Of a DNA stretch of 18,455 nt, positions 1 to 6,930 are shown in pieces; position 1 is the first letter of the stretch; every line of letters begins with the position of its first letter. Location: assembly GCA_045660745.1 (NCBI GenBank), contig JAZREJ010000038.1:1-18455 (forward strand), given 5' to 3'. This DNA is from RGIG6353 sp045660745 (GTDB lineage: Bacteria > Bacillota > Clostridia > Oscillospirales > SIG627). The position numbers and the translations under genes are program-made. The notes beneath the pieces are model-generated. The model saw only the letters and a list, made by a program, of their open reading frames with translations, was not told the DNA's origin and made no database searches.

Positions 1-6
1 TTTCAT
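1..6 (-). CDS. Start of a leftward gene cut by the window edge
   Basis: On the minus strand a GGAGGA ribosome binding site (complement of about 15-20) lies eight bases ahead of an ATG at 6-4, followed by AAA, after which the window ends. Only Met-Lys is visible, so the product cannot be named. A Met-Lys start with a strong binding site is common for exported or small proteins, but that is not evidence of function. Upstream on the same strand is a TATAAT-like -10 (complement of 54-59) with no good -35 at the expected distance. The call depends only on the binding site, its spacing and the start codon. Confidence 0.35.
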
Positions 7-14
7 TACTTGAT

Positions 15-71
15 TCCTCCTTCGTTTTTGTTGTGGTTGGCAAACCCGCTTCAATTATATACGAAGGAGGA
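15..71. repeat. 11-bp perfect inverted repeat around a leader and promoter
   Basis: TCCTCCTTCGT at 15-25 is matched by its exact reverse complement ACGAAGGAGGA at 61-71. The left arm contains the ribosome binding site of the leftward partial gene. The right arm lies just upstream of that gene's possible -10 (54-59), so a transcript started there would carry only one arm. The interval contains the 12-base GGTTGGCAAACC core shared with the right end of the window. The repeat is exact by inspection, but its role is unknown. It could be an operator, or an arm duplicated when the intervening element inserted. Confidence 0.6.
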
Positions 72-125
72 TATTTTTTCTACTCATAGCTAAAGCTTTT
101 TGGAACCACCAGCATTGCTGGTGGT
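35..125 (+). repeat. Degenerate copy of the structured element found at the right end
   Basis: Three parts occur in the same order as in the reverse complement of the element at 18318-18443. They are the exact 12-mer GGTTGGCAAACC (35-46), a small TAGCT/AGCT hairpin (87-97), and a hairpin with a 9-bp perfect stem, ACCACCAGC/GCTGGTGGT (105-113 and 117-125, loop ATT). The GC-rich middle hairpin of the right-hand copy is absent here and replaced by AT-rich sequence. This suggests a decayed or variant member of a dispersed structured repeat family. The family itself is not identified, and the shared order could partly be chance because the two small hairpins differ in sequence. Confidence 0.4.
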
Positions 126-142
126 ATTCTTGTTACACAAAC

Positions 143-180
143 AAAAAGAGAAGATTTGTTAAAACAAATCTTCTCTTTTT
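143..180. terminator. Strong bidirectional intrinsic terminator
   Basis: An 18-bp perfect inverted repeat (143-160 and 163-180) has an AA centre and is flanked by A and T runs, so it has a U-tract in either direction. It lies about 45 bases beyond the stop codon of the leftward quinone oxidoreductase gene and would end that three-gene operon. Confidence 0.85.
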
Positions 181-225
181 CTATATTTGGAAATGTTTAA
201 CAATCAAAGTAATCAAGACGTTTGG

Positions 226-1209
226 TTATTTAACGGTAAGTACAACCTTGCCAACGTTCTTGCCCTGATAAAGGATATCATGAGCCGCCTCCGCCTCGGT
301 AATGGGAAGCACTGCGTGAATGGTAGGCTTTACAAGTCCAGCCTCAATCTTGGGATAAACGTTCTCGACAAGCTCAGAGAGAATCTGCGCCTTAACCTCA
401 GGCGTTCTTGAACGAAGGGTGGAGCCGACGATACGCACGTTACGAACGTATATGTTCTTGAGGTCTATCTCTGTTTTCTGTCCCGCAAGAGCCGCAATCA
501 TTATCCAACGTGCTCCATGGGTAAGATAATGTATGCACTTGCCCATTATCTCGCCTCCAAGACAGTCAATGGCAACGTCAACTCCGTGACCTGCCTCAAG
601 CTCCTCTTTAAGCACAAGAGAGATATCCTCTTCAGGGGTAACGACAACTCTGTCGGCATTGAGGTGCTTAATGGAGTTTGCAATCTCACGAGTAAGCACA
701 GTTGTAATAACACGAATACCGAACGCCTTAGCCATTGGGATTATAACGCTTGCAAGTCCCGATGCACCTGCATTCATGAGAAGTGTGTTACCTTCTTTTA
801 TCTTGCCCTCAATAAAGAGATTGAGATAAGCCGTTGCAAAAGCCTCGGGAATCGCCGCAGCTTCAACCATAGTACAATTTTTCGGAACAGGCATGAGCAT
901 ATCGTATTTTACCCCAACGTACTCTGCATAGCCACCGCCACCAAGAAGTGCACATACTTTATCACCAATCTTCCAATTTGACCTTGCACGTGCCTCGTCT
1001 CCCATCTCAACGATAACACCCGCAATTTCAAGTCCCATCCATTCGGGACAGCCGGGAGGAGGCGGATAGTCACCCTCTCTCTGCATAAGGTCAGCACGAT
1101 TAAGTGCCGCTGCATGAATCTCTACAAGCACCTCTTCGGATTTAATCACGGGATCGGGTACATTATCCCAGCGAAGACTTCTGTCGTCATTTACAAGTAT
1201 TGCTTTCAT
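226..1209 (-). CDS. NAD(P)H:quinone oxidoreductase, PIG3/TP53I3-like MDR family
   Basis: A 327-residue zinc-independent member of the medium-chain dehydrogenase/reductase superfamily, probably a cytosolic NADPH-dependent reductase of quinones or enones. The N-terminal catalytic fold carries ALNRADLMQREGDYPPP (residues 35-51), characteristic of the PIG3-type quinone oxidoreductases. The Rossmann half carries the nucleotide-binding stretch NAGASGLAS (146-154). No zinc-ligand cluster is seen, as expected for the group, and length is normal. The ATG at 1209 overlaps the TGA of the preceding oxidoreductase gene (ATGA), so translation is coupled and the start is secure. It is the last gene of a three-gene operon ended by the terminator at 143-180. 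The family call is firm; the physiological substrate is unknown and may be an enone or keto-sugar made by its neighbours. Confidence 0.85.
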   Translation of the reverse strand: MKAILVNDDRSLRWDNVPDPVIKSEEVLVEIHAAALNRADLMQREGDYPPPPGCPEWMGLEIAGVIVEMGDEARARSNWKIGDKVCALLGGGGYAEYVGVKYDMLMPVPKNCTMVEAAAIPEAFATAYLNLFIEGKIKEGNTLLMNAGASGLASVIIPMAKAFGIRVITTVLTREIANSIKHLNADRVVVTPEEDISLVLKEELEAGHGVDVAIDCLGGEIMGKCIHYLTHGARWIMIAALAGQKTEIDLKNIYVRNVRIVGSTLRSRTPEVKAQILSELVENVYPKIEAGLVKPTIHAVLPITEAEAAHDILYQGKNVGKVVLTVK

Positions 1210-2225
1210 TTCTTTTCACCACACGCTTTCAATAATAATTTGTATAATTTAAGTTCATAATCAGGTGTAATCGGGTTTGTTTTCTCCCCTATTACCATTG
1301 AGGCAAAGGCTTCCATCATACCGCTGTATCTGTCGAAAAGCTCACTTCTTGATCCAACCCCACAGTCTCCCCAAACAGCCTTCTCATCAAGATATTCGAC
1401 TTTATCTGTATACTGTCCCTGAAGGAAGTGGGTATCGGGTACTATCATTTCAAGAGGCTTCAATTCAATTGTCCCCTTCGTGCCGTTGACAACCAACTGG
1501 CGACGGGTAAATCCGCCAATCTCACAAGCCGTAGTCTTAGCAAAGGAAACGCCTTTTTTGTACTCGAACACAGCCATGCCGAAGTCATCGGACTTTGTAT
1601 CAAGCTGTCCTGTTGAGCGATTCAAGGGTATCACGTTTTCAGGCTCCCCCTGAATCTGCAAAATAAGGTCTACAAGATGGCATCCGAGGAAGAACATCAT
1701 GCCTCCCGGAAAAGCAGACAGGAAGTCTCGGCAAGGCTTTGCATGGTAACAGTTCATCTGTGCCTCGACAGAAAGTATCTCGCCAAGCTCACCGCTTCTC
1801 GCTCTACGTATCACATCCTGAACAAAGGGATTGTAGCGGTACATATATCCGGTGTGGAAAACCTTTCCGCCCTTTTTAACGGCATCTATCATTCTTTCAA
1901 ATGCCGCAAGGTCAACGCCCCCGGGCTTTTCCATATGTATATGCTTGCCCGCCTTTGCGGCAAGGGTTGCATACTTTGTAAGATTTACTTCTTCGGTCTC
2001 GACCGCCACAGCCTCAATGCTCTTATCGTTTAAAATCTCATCTAGAGTCATTTCACGATGCTTATCATAGTGACTTGCAACGTCAGGAAATCTCTCACGC
2101 TCATTTTCAGGGAAAGTGTATCCCACGATTTCAAACACTTCAGGAAGTCTCTCAAGCGTCCAGAGGACTCCGAGTGCGTGGCTGAAGCGGTTTGTTCCTA
2201 TCAATGCGATTCTGATTTTTCTCAT
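1206..2225 (-). CDS. Gfo/Idh/MocA-family oxidoreductase
   Basis: A 339-residue NAD(P)-dependent sugar or polyol dehydrogenase of the glucose-fructose oxidoreductase/inositol dehydrogenase/MocA family. The N-terminal Rossmann fold opens with IRIALIGTNRFSH, a variant of the usual GxGxxG. The conserved EKPGG motif (99-103) supplies the catalytic lysine, and GCHLVD (181-186) holds the conserved His/Asp of the catalytic site. I chose the ATG at 2225 rather than an upstream in-frame TTG at 2237. The ATG overlaps the TGA of the preceding gene (ATGA), and a GGAG lies 7 bases ahead of it. Its own stop overlaps the next gene's start. Members act on myo-inositol, glucose, UDP-sugars and others; the substrate cannot be read from the sequence. 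Confidence 0.9.
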   Translation of the reverse strand: MRKIRIALIGTNRFSHALGVLWTLERLPEVFEIVGYTFPENERERFPDVASHYDKHREMTLDEILNDKSIEAVAVETEEVNLTKYATLAAKAGKHIHMEKPGGVDLAAFERMIDAVKKGGKVFHTGYMYRYNPFVQDVIRRARSGELGEILSVEAQMNCYHAKPCRDFLSAFPGGMMFFLGCHLVDLILQIQGEPENVIPLNRSTGQLDTKSDDFGMAVFEYKKGVSFAKTTACEIGGFTRRQLVVNGTKGTIELKPLEMIVPDTHFLQGQYTDKVEYLDEKAVWGDCGVGSRSELFDRYSGMMEAFASMVIGEKTNPITPDYELKLYKLLLKACGEKK

Positions 2226-3238
2226 ATGCGGCTCCAATCAAACTGAACACAAATCGGGAAGCTTCTGTCATTTACAAGACGTGTATAAACCTCTGCACAC
2301 TCTTCGGGAGAATAGACCTCCTTTATAAATCCGTCAAGGTTAAGTCTACCGCCTGCATAAAGGTTATGAGTTGCCTTCATATCGTCTTGCATAGTAAAGA
2401 ATCCGGGACGGGAATCATTTTCGGGGCGTGCCTGATTGTGTGCGCCGATAACCGTGATGCCGGGGAAATGTATCTTTCTGTAATAGTCTATTGTGAAGTT
2501 CTTATCTCTTGTGCATCCGAGAAGAGCAACTCTTCCGAAAGGTTTCATACAGTCAAGTGCTCCGTCAAAGCCTGCACCTACACCCGTTACTTCAATTGCA
2601 ACGTTGACTCCTCCGCCTGTTACCGCCTTTACCTTTTCGGCAAAGTCTTCTTGAAGCGGATTAAATGCAAAATCCGCACCGTTTTTAAGTGCCTCAAGAC
2701 GTCTTTCCTCAACGGGGTCTGCTGCAACAATTGGGTAAGCCCCCGCGAGTCTTAAAAACTTAACCGAAAACTGACCGAGGATACCAAGTCCCATTACAAG
2801 ACCGCTCTCGCCAAGCTCAACTCTCGTCTTACGGACCGCCGCAAGAGGGAAAATAGAAATATAGCTGAGAGCTGCAACATCAAAGGGAATCTTCTTTTCA
2901 TCAAACTTCACAAGAAACTTCTCATTAAAAACGTTGTATTTTTTGTGAAATCCTCCGATGCTTGCAACAGCATCTCCAACCTTAAAGTTCTTTACATCGT
3001 CTCCAACCTCAACGACAACGCCCGAATTCGAATATCCGACGTATCTCGGGAAGGAAACACAGGCAGCAGAGCCACCCGCAATATTGGGGTCACCCGTAAT
3101 ATTGGCACGCTCTGTGCCGCAGCTTACTGAGCTGAATGCAGTTTTAACCACAACTTCATTAGCGGAAGGCTTTTTATATTCCACATTCAAAAGCTCTGCG
3201 GTATTTATTTTTGTAAATATTATCTGTTTGTTTTCCAT
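2222..3238 (-). CDS. MDR-superfamily dehydrogenase (zinc-dependent alcohol dehydrogenase-like)
   Basis: A 338-residue medium-chain dehydrogenase/reductase. The GroES-like N-terminal half has SCGTER (39-44), the equivalent of the catalytic Cys loop. The Rossmann half has the nucleotide motif GLGILGQ (150-156). The usual GHE stretch that supplies the second zinc ligand is replaced by GYSNSG (68-73), and the four-Cys structural zinc loop is missing. It therefore resembles the BchC-like branch that is often encoded next to Gfo/Idh/MocA proteins. The start has a textbook AGGAGG (complement of 3246-3251). It is the first gene of the operon and is transcribed from the leftward promoter at 3263-3291, opposite an AraC regulator. 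Function is probably oxidation of a polyol or sugar derivative, but the substrate is unknown. Confidence 0.85.
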   Translation of the reverse strand: MENKQIIFTKINTAELLNVEYKKPSANEVVVKTAFSSVSCGTERANITGDPNIAGGSAACVSFPRYVGYSNSGVVVEVGDDVKNFKVGDAVASIGGFHKKYNVFNEKFLVKFDEKKIPFDVAALSYISIFPLAAVRKTRVELGESGLVMGLGILGQFSVKFLRLAGAYPIVAADPVEERRLEALKNGADFAFNPLQEDFAEKVKAVTGGGVNVAIEVTGVGAGFDGALDCMKPFGRVALLGCTRDKNFTIDYYRKIHFPGITVIGAHNQARPENDSRPGFFTMQDDMKATHNLYAGGRLNLDGFIKEVYSPEECAEVYTRLVNDRSFPICVQFDWSRI

Positions 3239-3262
3239 ATTAAAACCTCCTGTTCAATATAT

Positions 3263-3291
3263 ATTTTATTTTACAGTGTTGACTCTAACAA
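3263..3291 (-). promoter_or_regulatory. Promoter of the three-gene dehydrogenase operon
   Basis: On the minus strand TTGTTA (complement of 3286-3291) and TAAAAT (complement of 3263-3268) are separated by exactly 17 bases, about 25-30 bases upstream of the first gene's ATG. Its -35 and spacer overlap the core of the rightward promoter of the AraC gene. Confidence 0.6.
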
Positions 3292-3307
3292 TAAAATATA
3301 TTATAAT
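3279..3307 (+). promoter_or_regulatory. Promoter of the divergent AraC-type regulator
   Basis: TTGACT (3279-3284), a 17-base spacer and a perfect TATAAT (3302-3307) place the start of transcription near 3314, about 38 bases ahead of the ATG at 3352. The -35 lies inside the spacer of the leftward operon promoter, so RNA polymerase cannot easily occupy both at once. Confidence 0.8.
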
Positions 3308-3351
3308 ATAAAAAACAGGTAAAATTCTATGATTTTAGCGGAGATGTAGCA

Positions 3352-4104
3352 ATGAAAAACATAAATTTATATAATGACTTCTATTTTACCGAATACCGAT
3401 ACCACACCTTCCGTCAGGGAAGCGTTGGTATGCCGTCGGCACGTCACTTCATAGCGTATATGAAGTCGGGAACGGCTGAAATTAAAAGTGAAGACAGGAC
3501 GCTCGCTATCAACACAGGCGACATCTTCTACATACCGAAGGGACTCAAATACCACTCCTACTGGTATCCATCTCCCGACATATGCTTTCTGTCAATCGGT
3601 TTTGACAAATTCAATATAAACCGCAAAACCTCATTTGCTCTGCAAAAGATTGAAAAAACCGACGAGATTGTCGAAAGACTGTTGAAAGTACCACTTGTGG
3701 AAGATGACATTGACTGTCATGCGCTCGCCCTTTTCTATTCAATGATGGAGCTCGTAATAGAAAAGCTGGAGGAATCCCCCGAAAGAACGGGAGATGAAAA
3801 GGCGGAAATGATCAGGCGATATATCTCAAAAAATCCCACGCTGTCCATTCCCGAAATAGCGGGCCTGTGCAATATAAGCGAGCCATATCTATACCCGATA
3901 TTCAAGCGAGTAGTGGGAATGACGCCAAACGAATACCGTCAAAAGGTTTTATGCGAAAGAGCTGTAAGACTTCTTTCAACAACCGATATGAATGTGGAGG
4001 ACGTCAGCTCAAGCCTAGGCTTCAGCTCAAGCTCTTATTTCCGAAAAATCTTTTTCAAGCACCTCGGAATGACTCCGAAAGAAGCAAGGCATCTTACTCT
4101 TTAA
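3352..4104 (+). CDS. AraC-family transcriptional regulator with cupin sensor domain
   Basis: A 250-residue regulator. Residues 25-90 form a cupin-like sugar-binding half (HFIAYMKSGTAEI, then NTGDIFYIPKG). Residues 150-250 carry the paired helix-turn-helix motifs of AraC/XylS proteins: SIPEIAGLCNISEPYLYPIFKR (about 165-186) and NVEDVSSSLGFSSSSYFRKIFF (about 214-235), ending in the family signature GMTPKEAR. A GGAG lies 8 bases before the ATG. It is divergent from the dehydrogenase operon with overlapping promoters, so it most likely controls that operon, sensing the pathway substrate through the cupin, and may also repress itself. The effector is unknown. Confidence 0.9.
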   Translation: MKNINLYNDFYFTEYRYHTFRQGSVGMPSARHFIAYMKSGTAEIKSEDRTLAINTGDIFYIPKGLKYHSYWYPSPDICFLSIGFDKFNINRKTSFALQKIEKTDEIVERLLKVPLVEDDIDCHALALFYSMMELVIEKLEESPERTGDEKAEMIRRYISKNPTLSIPEIAGLCNISEPYLYPIFKRVVGMTPNEYRQKVLCERAVRLLSTTDMNVEDVSSSLGFSSSSYFRKIFFKHLGMTPKEARHLTL

Positions 4105-4167
4105 TATTTTATCTTTTGACAATTATTTTTTCAATAGCACAAACGATATTATTTTGATACAAGCGAT

Positions 4168-4197
4168 ACAAAAAACGCCCGAACAGGGCGTTTTTTT
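4168..4197. terminator. Bidirectional terminator between convergent genes
   Basis: CGCCC (4176-4180) pairs with GGGCG (4186-4190) around the loop GAACA, extended by A-T pairs from an A-run on the left and a T-run on the right. It serves the AraC gene rightward and the SanA-like gene leftward; the stop codon of the latter (4197-4199) touches the T-run. Confidence 0.85.
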
Positions 4198-4793
4198 CAT
4201 ATAAACAAAGTAAATATAAAATCCTTGTTTCTTGCGATAACCTCTCTGACAAGACGAGTTCTGTGTCCCATGTAGCGAATATTCTCAGCGGGAACTCCCA
4301 CGGCACGAACGTCTGCCTTTTCACAAATATACAAAGCTCTTGAAATGTGATACTCTTGCGTTACCACAATGCAACTGTCGAAGCCGAACTTTTTAAGTCG
4401 AGTAACGCTTTCAAAGGTAGAAAAGCCTTCGGGATCAATGATAACCGAATCGGCAGAAACACCGTTTTCAACAGCGTAAGCCATCATAACTCCCACTTCG
4501 TCATAATCTCCCGAACGGTCTCCCGACATCAGAAGGGGTATACCTGTTTTGAAATGAATCTCAATTGCGCGGTCCAGTCTATCCCGAAGCATAAGACTCG
4601 GTCTTCCGTTTTTCACCTGTGCACCAAGCACCATTATGCAATCGGCATCAAAACTCTCTGCCGCATCAACGTCAACAATTTTGTCTTCCACACTGCTTGT
4701 GACGTAAAAAGATATTCCCAAAGTCCAACAAAATACAAAAACACCGAACAAAAATACCGCAAGTACTATTTTAAGTATAAGCTTTTTCTTCAT
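4197..4793 (-). CDS. SanA/YdcF-like DUF218 membrane-anchored protein
   Basis: A 198-residue protein with one N-terminal membrane segment (about residues 6-30) and a DUF218 (ElyC/SanA/YdcF) domain. Recognisable landmarks are MVLGAQV (54-60), LMLRDRLDRA (67-76), SGDRS (90-94), EVGVM (99-103), STFES (125-129) and TQEYHISRA (145-153). The anchor suggests the domain faces outside. Relatives in E. coli affect envelope permeability (SanA) or cell-wall/lipid-carrier metabolism (ElyC), but the biochemical activity is not settled. A purine-rich AGGGG site precedes the ATG closely. The gene follows phoR after 70 bases and could belong to the same transcript, fitting an envelope-related role. The family call is firm; the function is not. 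Confidence 0.85.
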   Translation of the reverse strand: MKKKLILKIVLAVFLFGVFVFCWTLGISFYVTSSVEDKIVDVDAAESFDADCIMVLGAQVKNGRPSLMLRDRLDRAIEIHFKTGIPLLMSGDRSGDYDEVGVMMAYAVENGVSADSVIIDPEGFSTFESVTRLKKFGFDSCIVVTQEYHISRALYICEKADVRAVGVPAENIRYMGHRTRLVREVIARNKDFIFTLFI

Positions 4794-4863
4794 TTTCCCC
4801 TCTTATATATTTTTTCTCAGTATTATTGTATCACATTTTGATTGCCGAATTTTGACGTATTTT

Positions 4864-6063
4864 TTAATTTTTATTTTTAGGAAATATAACGCTTACGCTC
4901 GTACCACCCTGTACCACACTGTAAAGCTCAATATGCGCCTGATGAAGCTTTGCCGCATGCTTTACGATAGACAGTCCGAGTCCTGTACCGCCAACCTCCT
5001 TGGAGTGACTCTTATCCACTCTGTAAAAGCGTTCAAATACGCGCTCACGGTACTCTTCCGGAATACCTATTCCAGTATCGCACACATTAAGCACGATATT
5101 TTTTTCATTCTCCTTTATCTCAACCGAGACAGAGCCGTTTTCTCTGTTATATTTAATAGCATTATCAACAAGATTAAAAATTATGCCGTCAAGAAGCTGC
5201 GGTATGCCGTCAATATAACAGCTCTTTCCCGAAAGCGACAAAGTAACTCCCACACGAGCGGCTTTCGTCTCAAGAAGCGAGAGACTTTTTTCGGCAAGCA
5301 AAAACAGATCGACCGTCTCTCGCGCCATGTCTGTTGCTCCCTCGTCAAGTCTTGAAAGCTTTATCGTGTCATCAATAAGATCAACAAGTCGTTGCGCCTC
5401 GGAATAAATGCTTGATAAGAATCTATCCTTATCCTCATCCTTCACCATGCCGTTTTTCAAAAGCTCGGCATAGCCGGAGATAGCGTGGAGCGGAGTTTTC
5501 AACTCGTGAGAAACGTTTGCGGTAAACTCACGCCTGATAAGTGCACTCTTTTCCTTGTCGCTCTCTCTCAAAATAAGTATTGCGATACTCTCGACTGCAC
5601 CCTTTGAAACGACCGCATCCGCCGAAAGCTCATATTCGGTGCCATCAAGTATTACGTCAGCCTCGGCATGAGCACCGCTTCTCGCGCGGTTTATAAGGTC
5701 TCGTAAAGCGGGAGATTGAGACTCAAGTAAAACATTCTCCGTGCTTTCAAGTGATAAGAGCTTTGTGGCGGTAGAATTGGCAAGTATCACTTTGCCCTCT
5801 CCGTCAAGTATCACAAGGCCCTCGCTTATTGCACAAACCGATTTTTCCAATATTGCGGAATCTTTCTCTTTCTTTTTTTCCTTCTCGGAAAACTCTCGCT
5901 TCACTCCTACGAGTCTTGAAAGCAAAAACAGCAGCGACACAAAAGTTAAAACTGCAAGCACACATACATACTGATTCATAGATAAAGCCGCAAATACCAC
6001 CGTAAGTACAACAAGAGGGAGAGTAACGTAAAGAGTCCAAGAAAATACAGATATTTTTCTCAT
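4864..6063 (-). CDS. phoR: PhoR-type sensor histidine kinase
   Basis: A 399-residue membrane histidine kinase. Two hydrophobic segments (about 8-27 and 31-51) are separated by only a few residues, so there is almost no extracellular sensor. They are followed by a charged linker, a PAS domain (about 70-165; SEGLVILDGEGKVILANS), the HisKA phosphoacceptor SHELKTPLHAISGY with His186, and the HATPase domain: N box NLVDNAIKYN (297-306), G1 DTGIGIP (329-335), ERFYR, G2 GGTGLGLS (358-365). The start overlaps the phoB stop (ATGA), so the pair is co-translated. Architecture matches PhoR-like kinases of phosphate regulation; lack of an outer domain suggests the stimulus comes through partner proteins or the PAS domain. 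Specificity for phosphate is inferred from family resemblance; no pst or phoU genes are in view. Confidence 0.8.
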   Translation of the reverse strand: MRKISVFSWTLYVTLPLVVLTVVFAALSMNQYVCVLAVLTFVSLLFLLSRLVGVKREFSEKEKKKEKDSAILEKSVCAISEGLVILDGEGKVILANSTATKLLSLESTENVLLESQSPALRDLINRARSGAHAEADVILDGTEYELSADAVVSKGAVESIAILILRESDKEKSALIRREFTANVSHELKTPLHAISGYAELLKNGMVKDEDKDRFLSSIYSEAQRLVDLIDDTIKLSRLDEGATDMARETVDLFLLAEKSLSLLETKAARVGVTLSLSGKSCYIDGIPQLLDGIIFNLVDNAIKYNRENGSVSVEIKENEKNIVLNVCDTGIGIPEEYRERVFERFYRVDKSHSKEVGGTGLGLSIVKHAAKLHQAHIELYSVVQGGTSVSVIFPKNKN

Positions 6064-6734
6064 TTCTGTGCCTCGAGTCTGTATCCGATACCTCTTACAG
6101 TCTCAATGTATCCACCGCATTCAAGAAGCTTTGTGCGAAGGGTACCTATGTGAACGTCAACTGTACGCGTGCCACCCGGAAAATCATCTCCCCATACGGA
6201 CATGAGAAGCTGTTCTCTTGAAAACACGCGGCAAGGCTCTGTCATGAATTTTTCAAGAAGATCGTATTCCTTAAGGGTGAGTCTTATTCTGTTTTCTCCC
6301 ACCGTCACGGTATGCTCGGCAGTATTGATGGAAAGATTTCCGACTGTGAGTATTTTCCCACTCGGCTCGGACTTTGAGCGTCTTAGGACAGCCTTTACAC
6401 GGGACAGCATTTCCATCATACCGAATGGCTTTGCAAGATAATCATCGGCGCCAAGATCAAGCCCGATGACCTTATCGTATTCCGTACCCTTCGCGGATGC
6501 AATTATTACCGGAATATCAGCCCACGACGGCTTGGAACGCAGTTTTTTCAAAATCGACAGCCCGTCCTCTCCGGGAAGCATAACGTCAAGCAAAATGAGA
6601 TTCGGACGGCGTTTTTCAAGTGCCTCAAACAGCGCCTTGCCGTCGGAAAAACCCTCCGCTTCAAAAGAGGATGCCGCAAGGGTATATATCATCAGATCGC
6701 GTGCAGCATTATCATCTTCAACACAAAAAATCAT
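6060..6734 (-). CDS. phoB: PhoB/OmpR-family response regulator
   Basis: A 224-residue two-domain regulator. The receiver has the acidic patch EDD (6-8), phosphoacceptor Asp50 in LLDVMLPGEDG, switch residue Ser80 and Lys102 in DDYLAKPF. The C-terminal winged helix (about 130-224) has the PhoB/OmpR landmarks LTLKEYDLLEKF, REQLLMSVWG and the recognition helix RTVDVHIGTLRTKL. AAGGAG (complement of 6741-6746) is spaced six bases from the ATG. It is directly upstream of and overlaps the kinase, which is its cognate partner. It should activate or repress genes for phosphate uptake or envelope stress. I found no convincing promoter in the 196 bases upstream, so it may be partly transcribed from the recG-lipoprotein operon. 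Confidence 0.85.
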   Translation of the reverse strand: MIFCVEDDNAARDLMIYTLAASSFEAEGFSDGKALFEALEKRRPNLILLDVMLPGEDGLSILKKLRSKPSWADIPVIIASAKGTEYDKVIGLDLGADDYLAKPFGMMEMLSRVKAVLRRSKSEPSGKILTVGNLSINTAEHTVTVGENRIRLTLKEYDLLEKFMTEPCRVFSREQLLMSVWGDDFPGGTRTVDVHIGTLRTKLLECGGYIETVRGIGYRLEAQK

Positions 6735-6930
6735 AAAGAGCTCCTTTATCTTGATTCAAGCTTTAAAAGCATTCAAAAAATCGGTATAAGAGCGCGAATC
6801 GTACATATCGCGGGATAGAACAAATAAGAGCGGTGGGCATGGTTCGGATAAAACGCTGTGTTTACACGGTAAGAGCCGGTACTCAAAGCGTTTCAAAAAG
6901 GATAGGCACGCTCACCGCTATTACCGTATC
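6735..6930 (-). other. Intergenic gap with nested stems, possible structured RNA
   Basis: The non-coding gap between the 142-residue lipoprotein and phoB contains nested complementary blocks. AGCGGTG (6829-6835) pairs with CACCGCT (6913-6919). Inside it AAACGCT (6851-6857) pairs with AGCGTTT (6887-6893), and within that lies a small GAG/CTC hairpin (6873-6884). No proper U-tract follows on the minus strand (CTTATTTGTTCT), so it is not a standard terminator. It could be a leaky terminator, a processing site, or a leader/small RNA ahead of phoB. I see no tRNA or known riboswitch in it. Confidence 0.45.

Noticed and set aside
4347..4841. Rightward open frame of 164 codons opposite the SanA-like gene
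   Set aside because: It lies antisense to a well-supported gene, lacks a ribosome binding site and has the low-complexity composition of a shadow frame. The same applies to other antisense frames, for example 517-981, 1677-2033, 7064-7555 and 12305-12745.
6820..6920. tRNA gene in the gap upstream of phoB
   Set aside because: The helices have the wrong spacing, there is no T-loop GGTTCGAATCC-like block in place, and no CCA-adjacent acceptor stem can be drawn.
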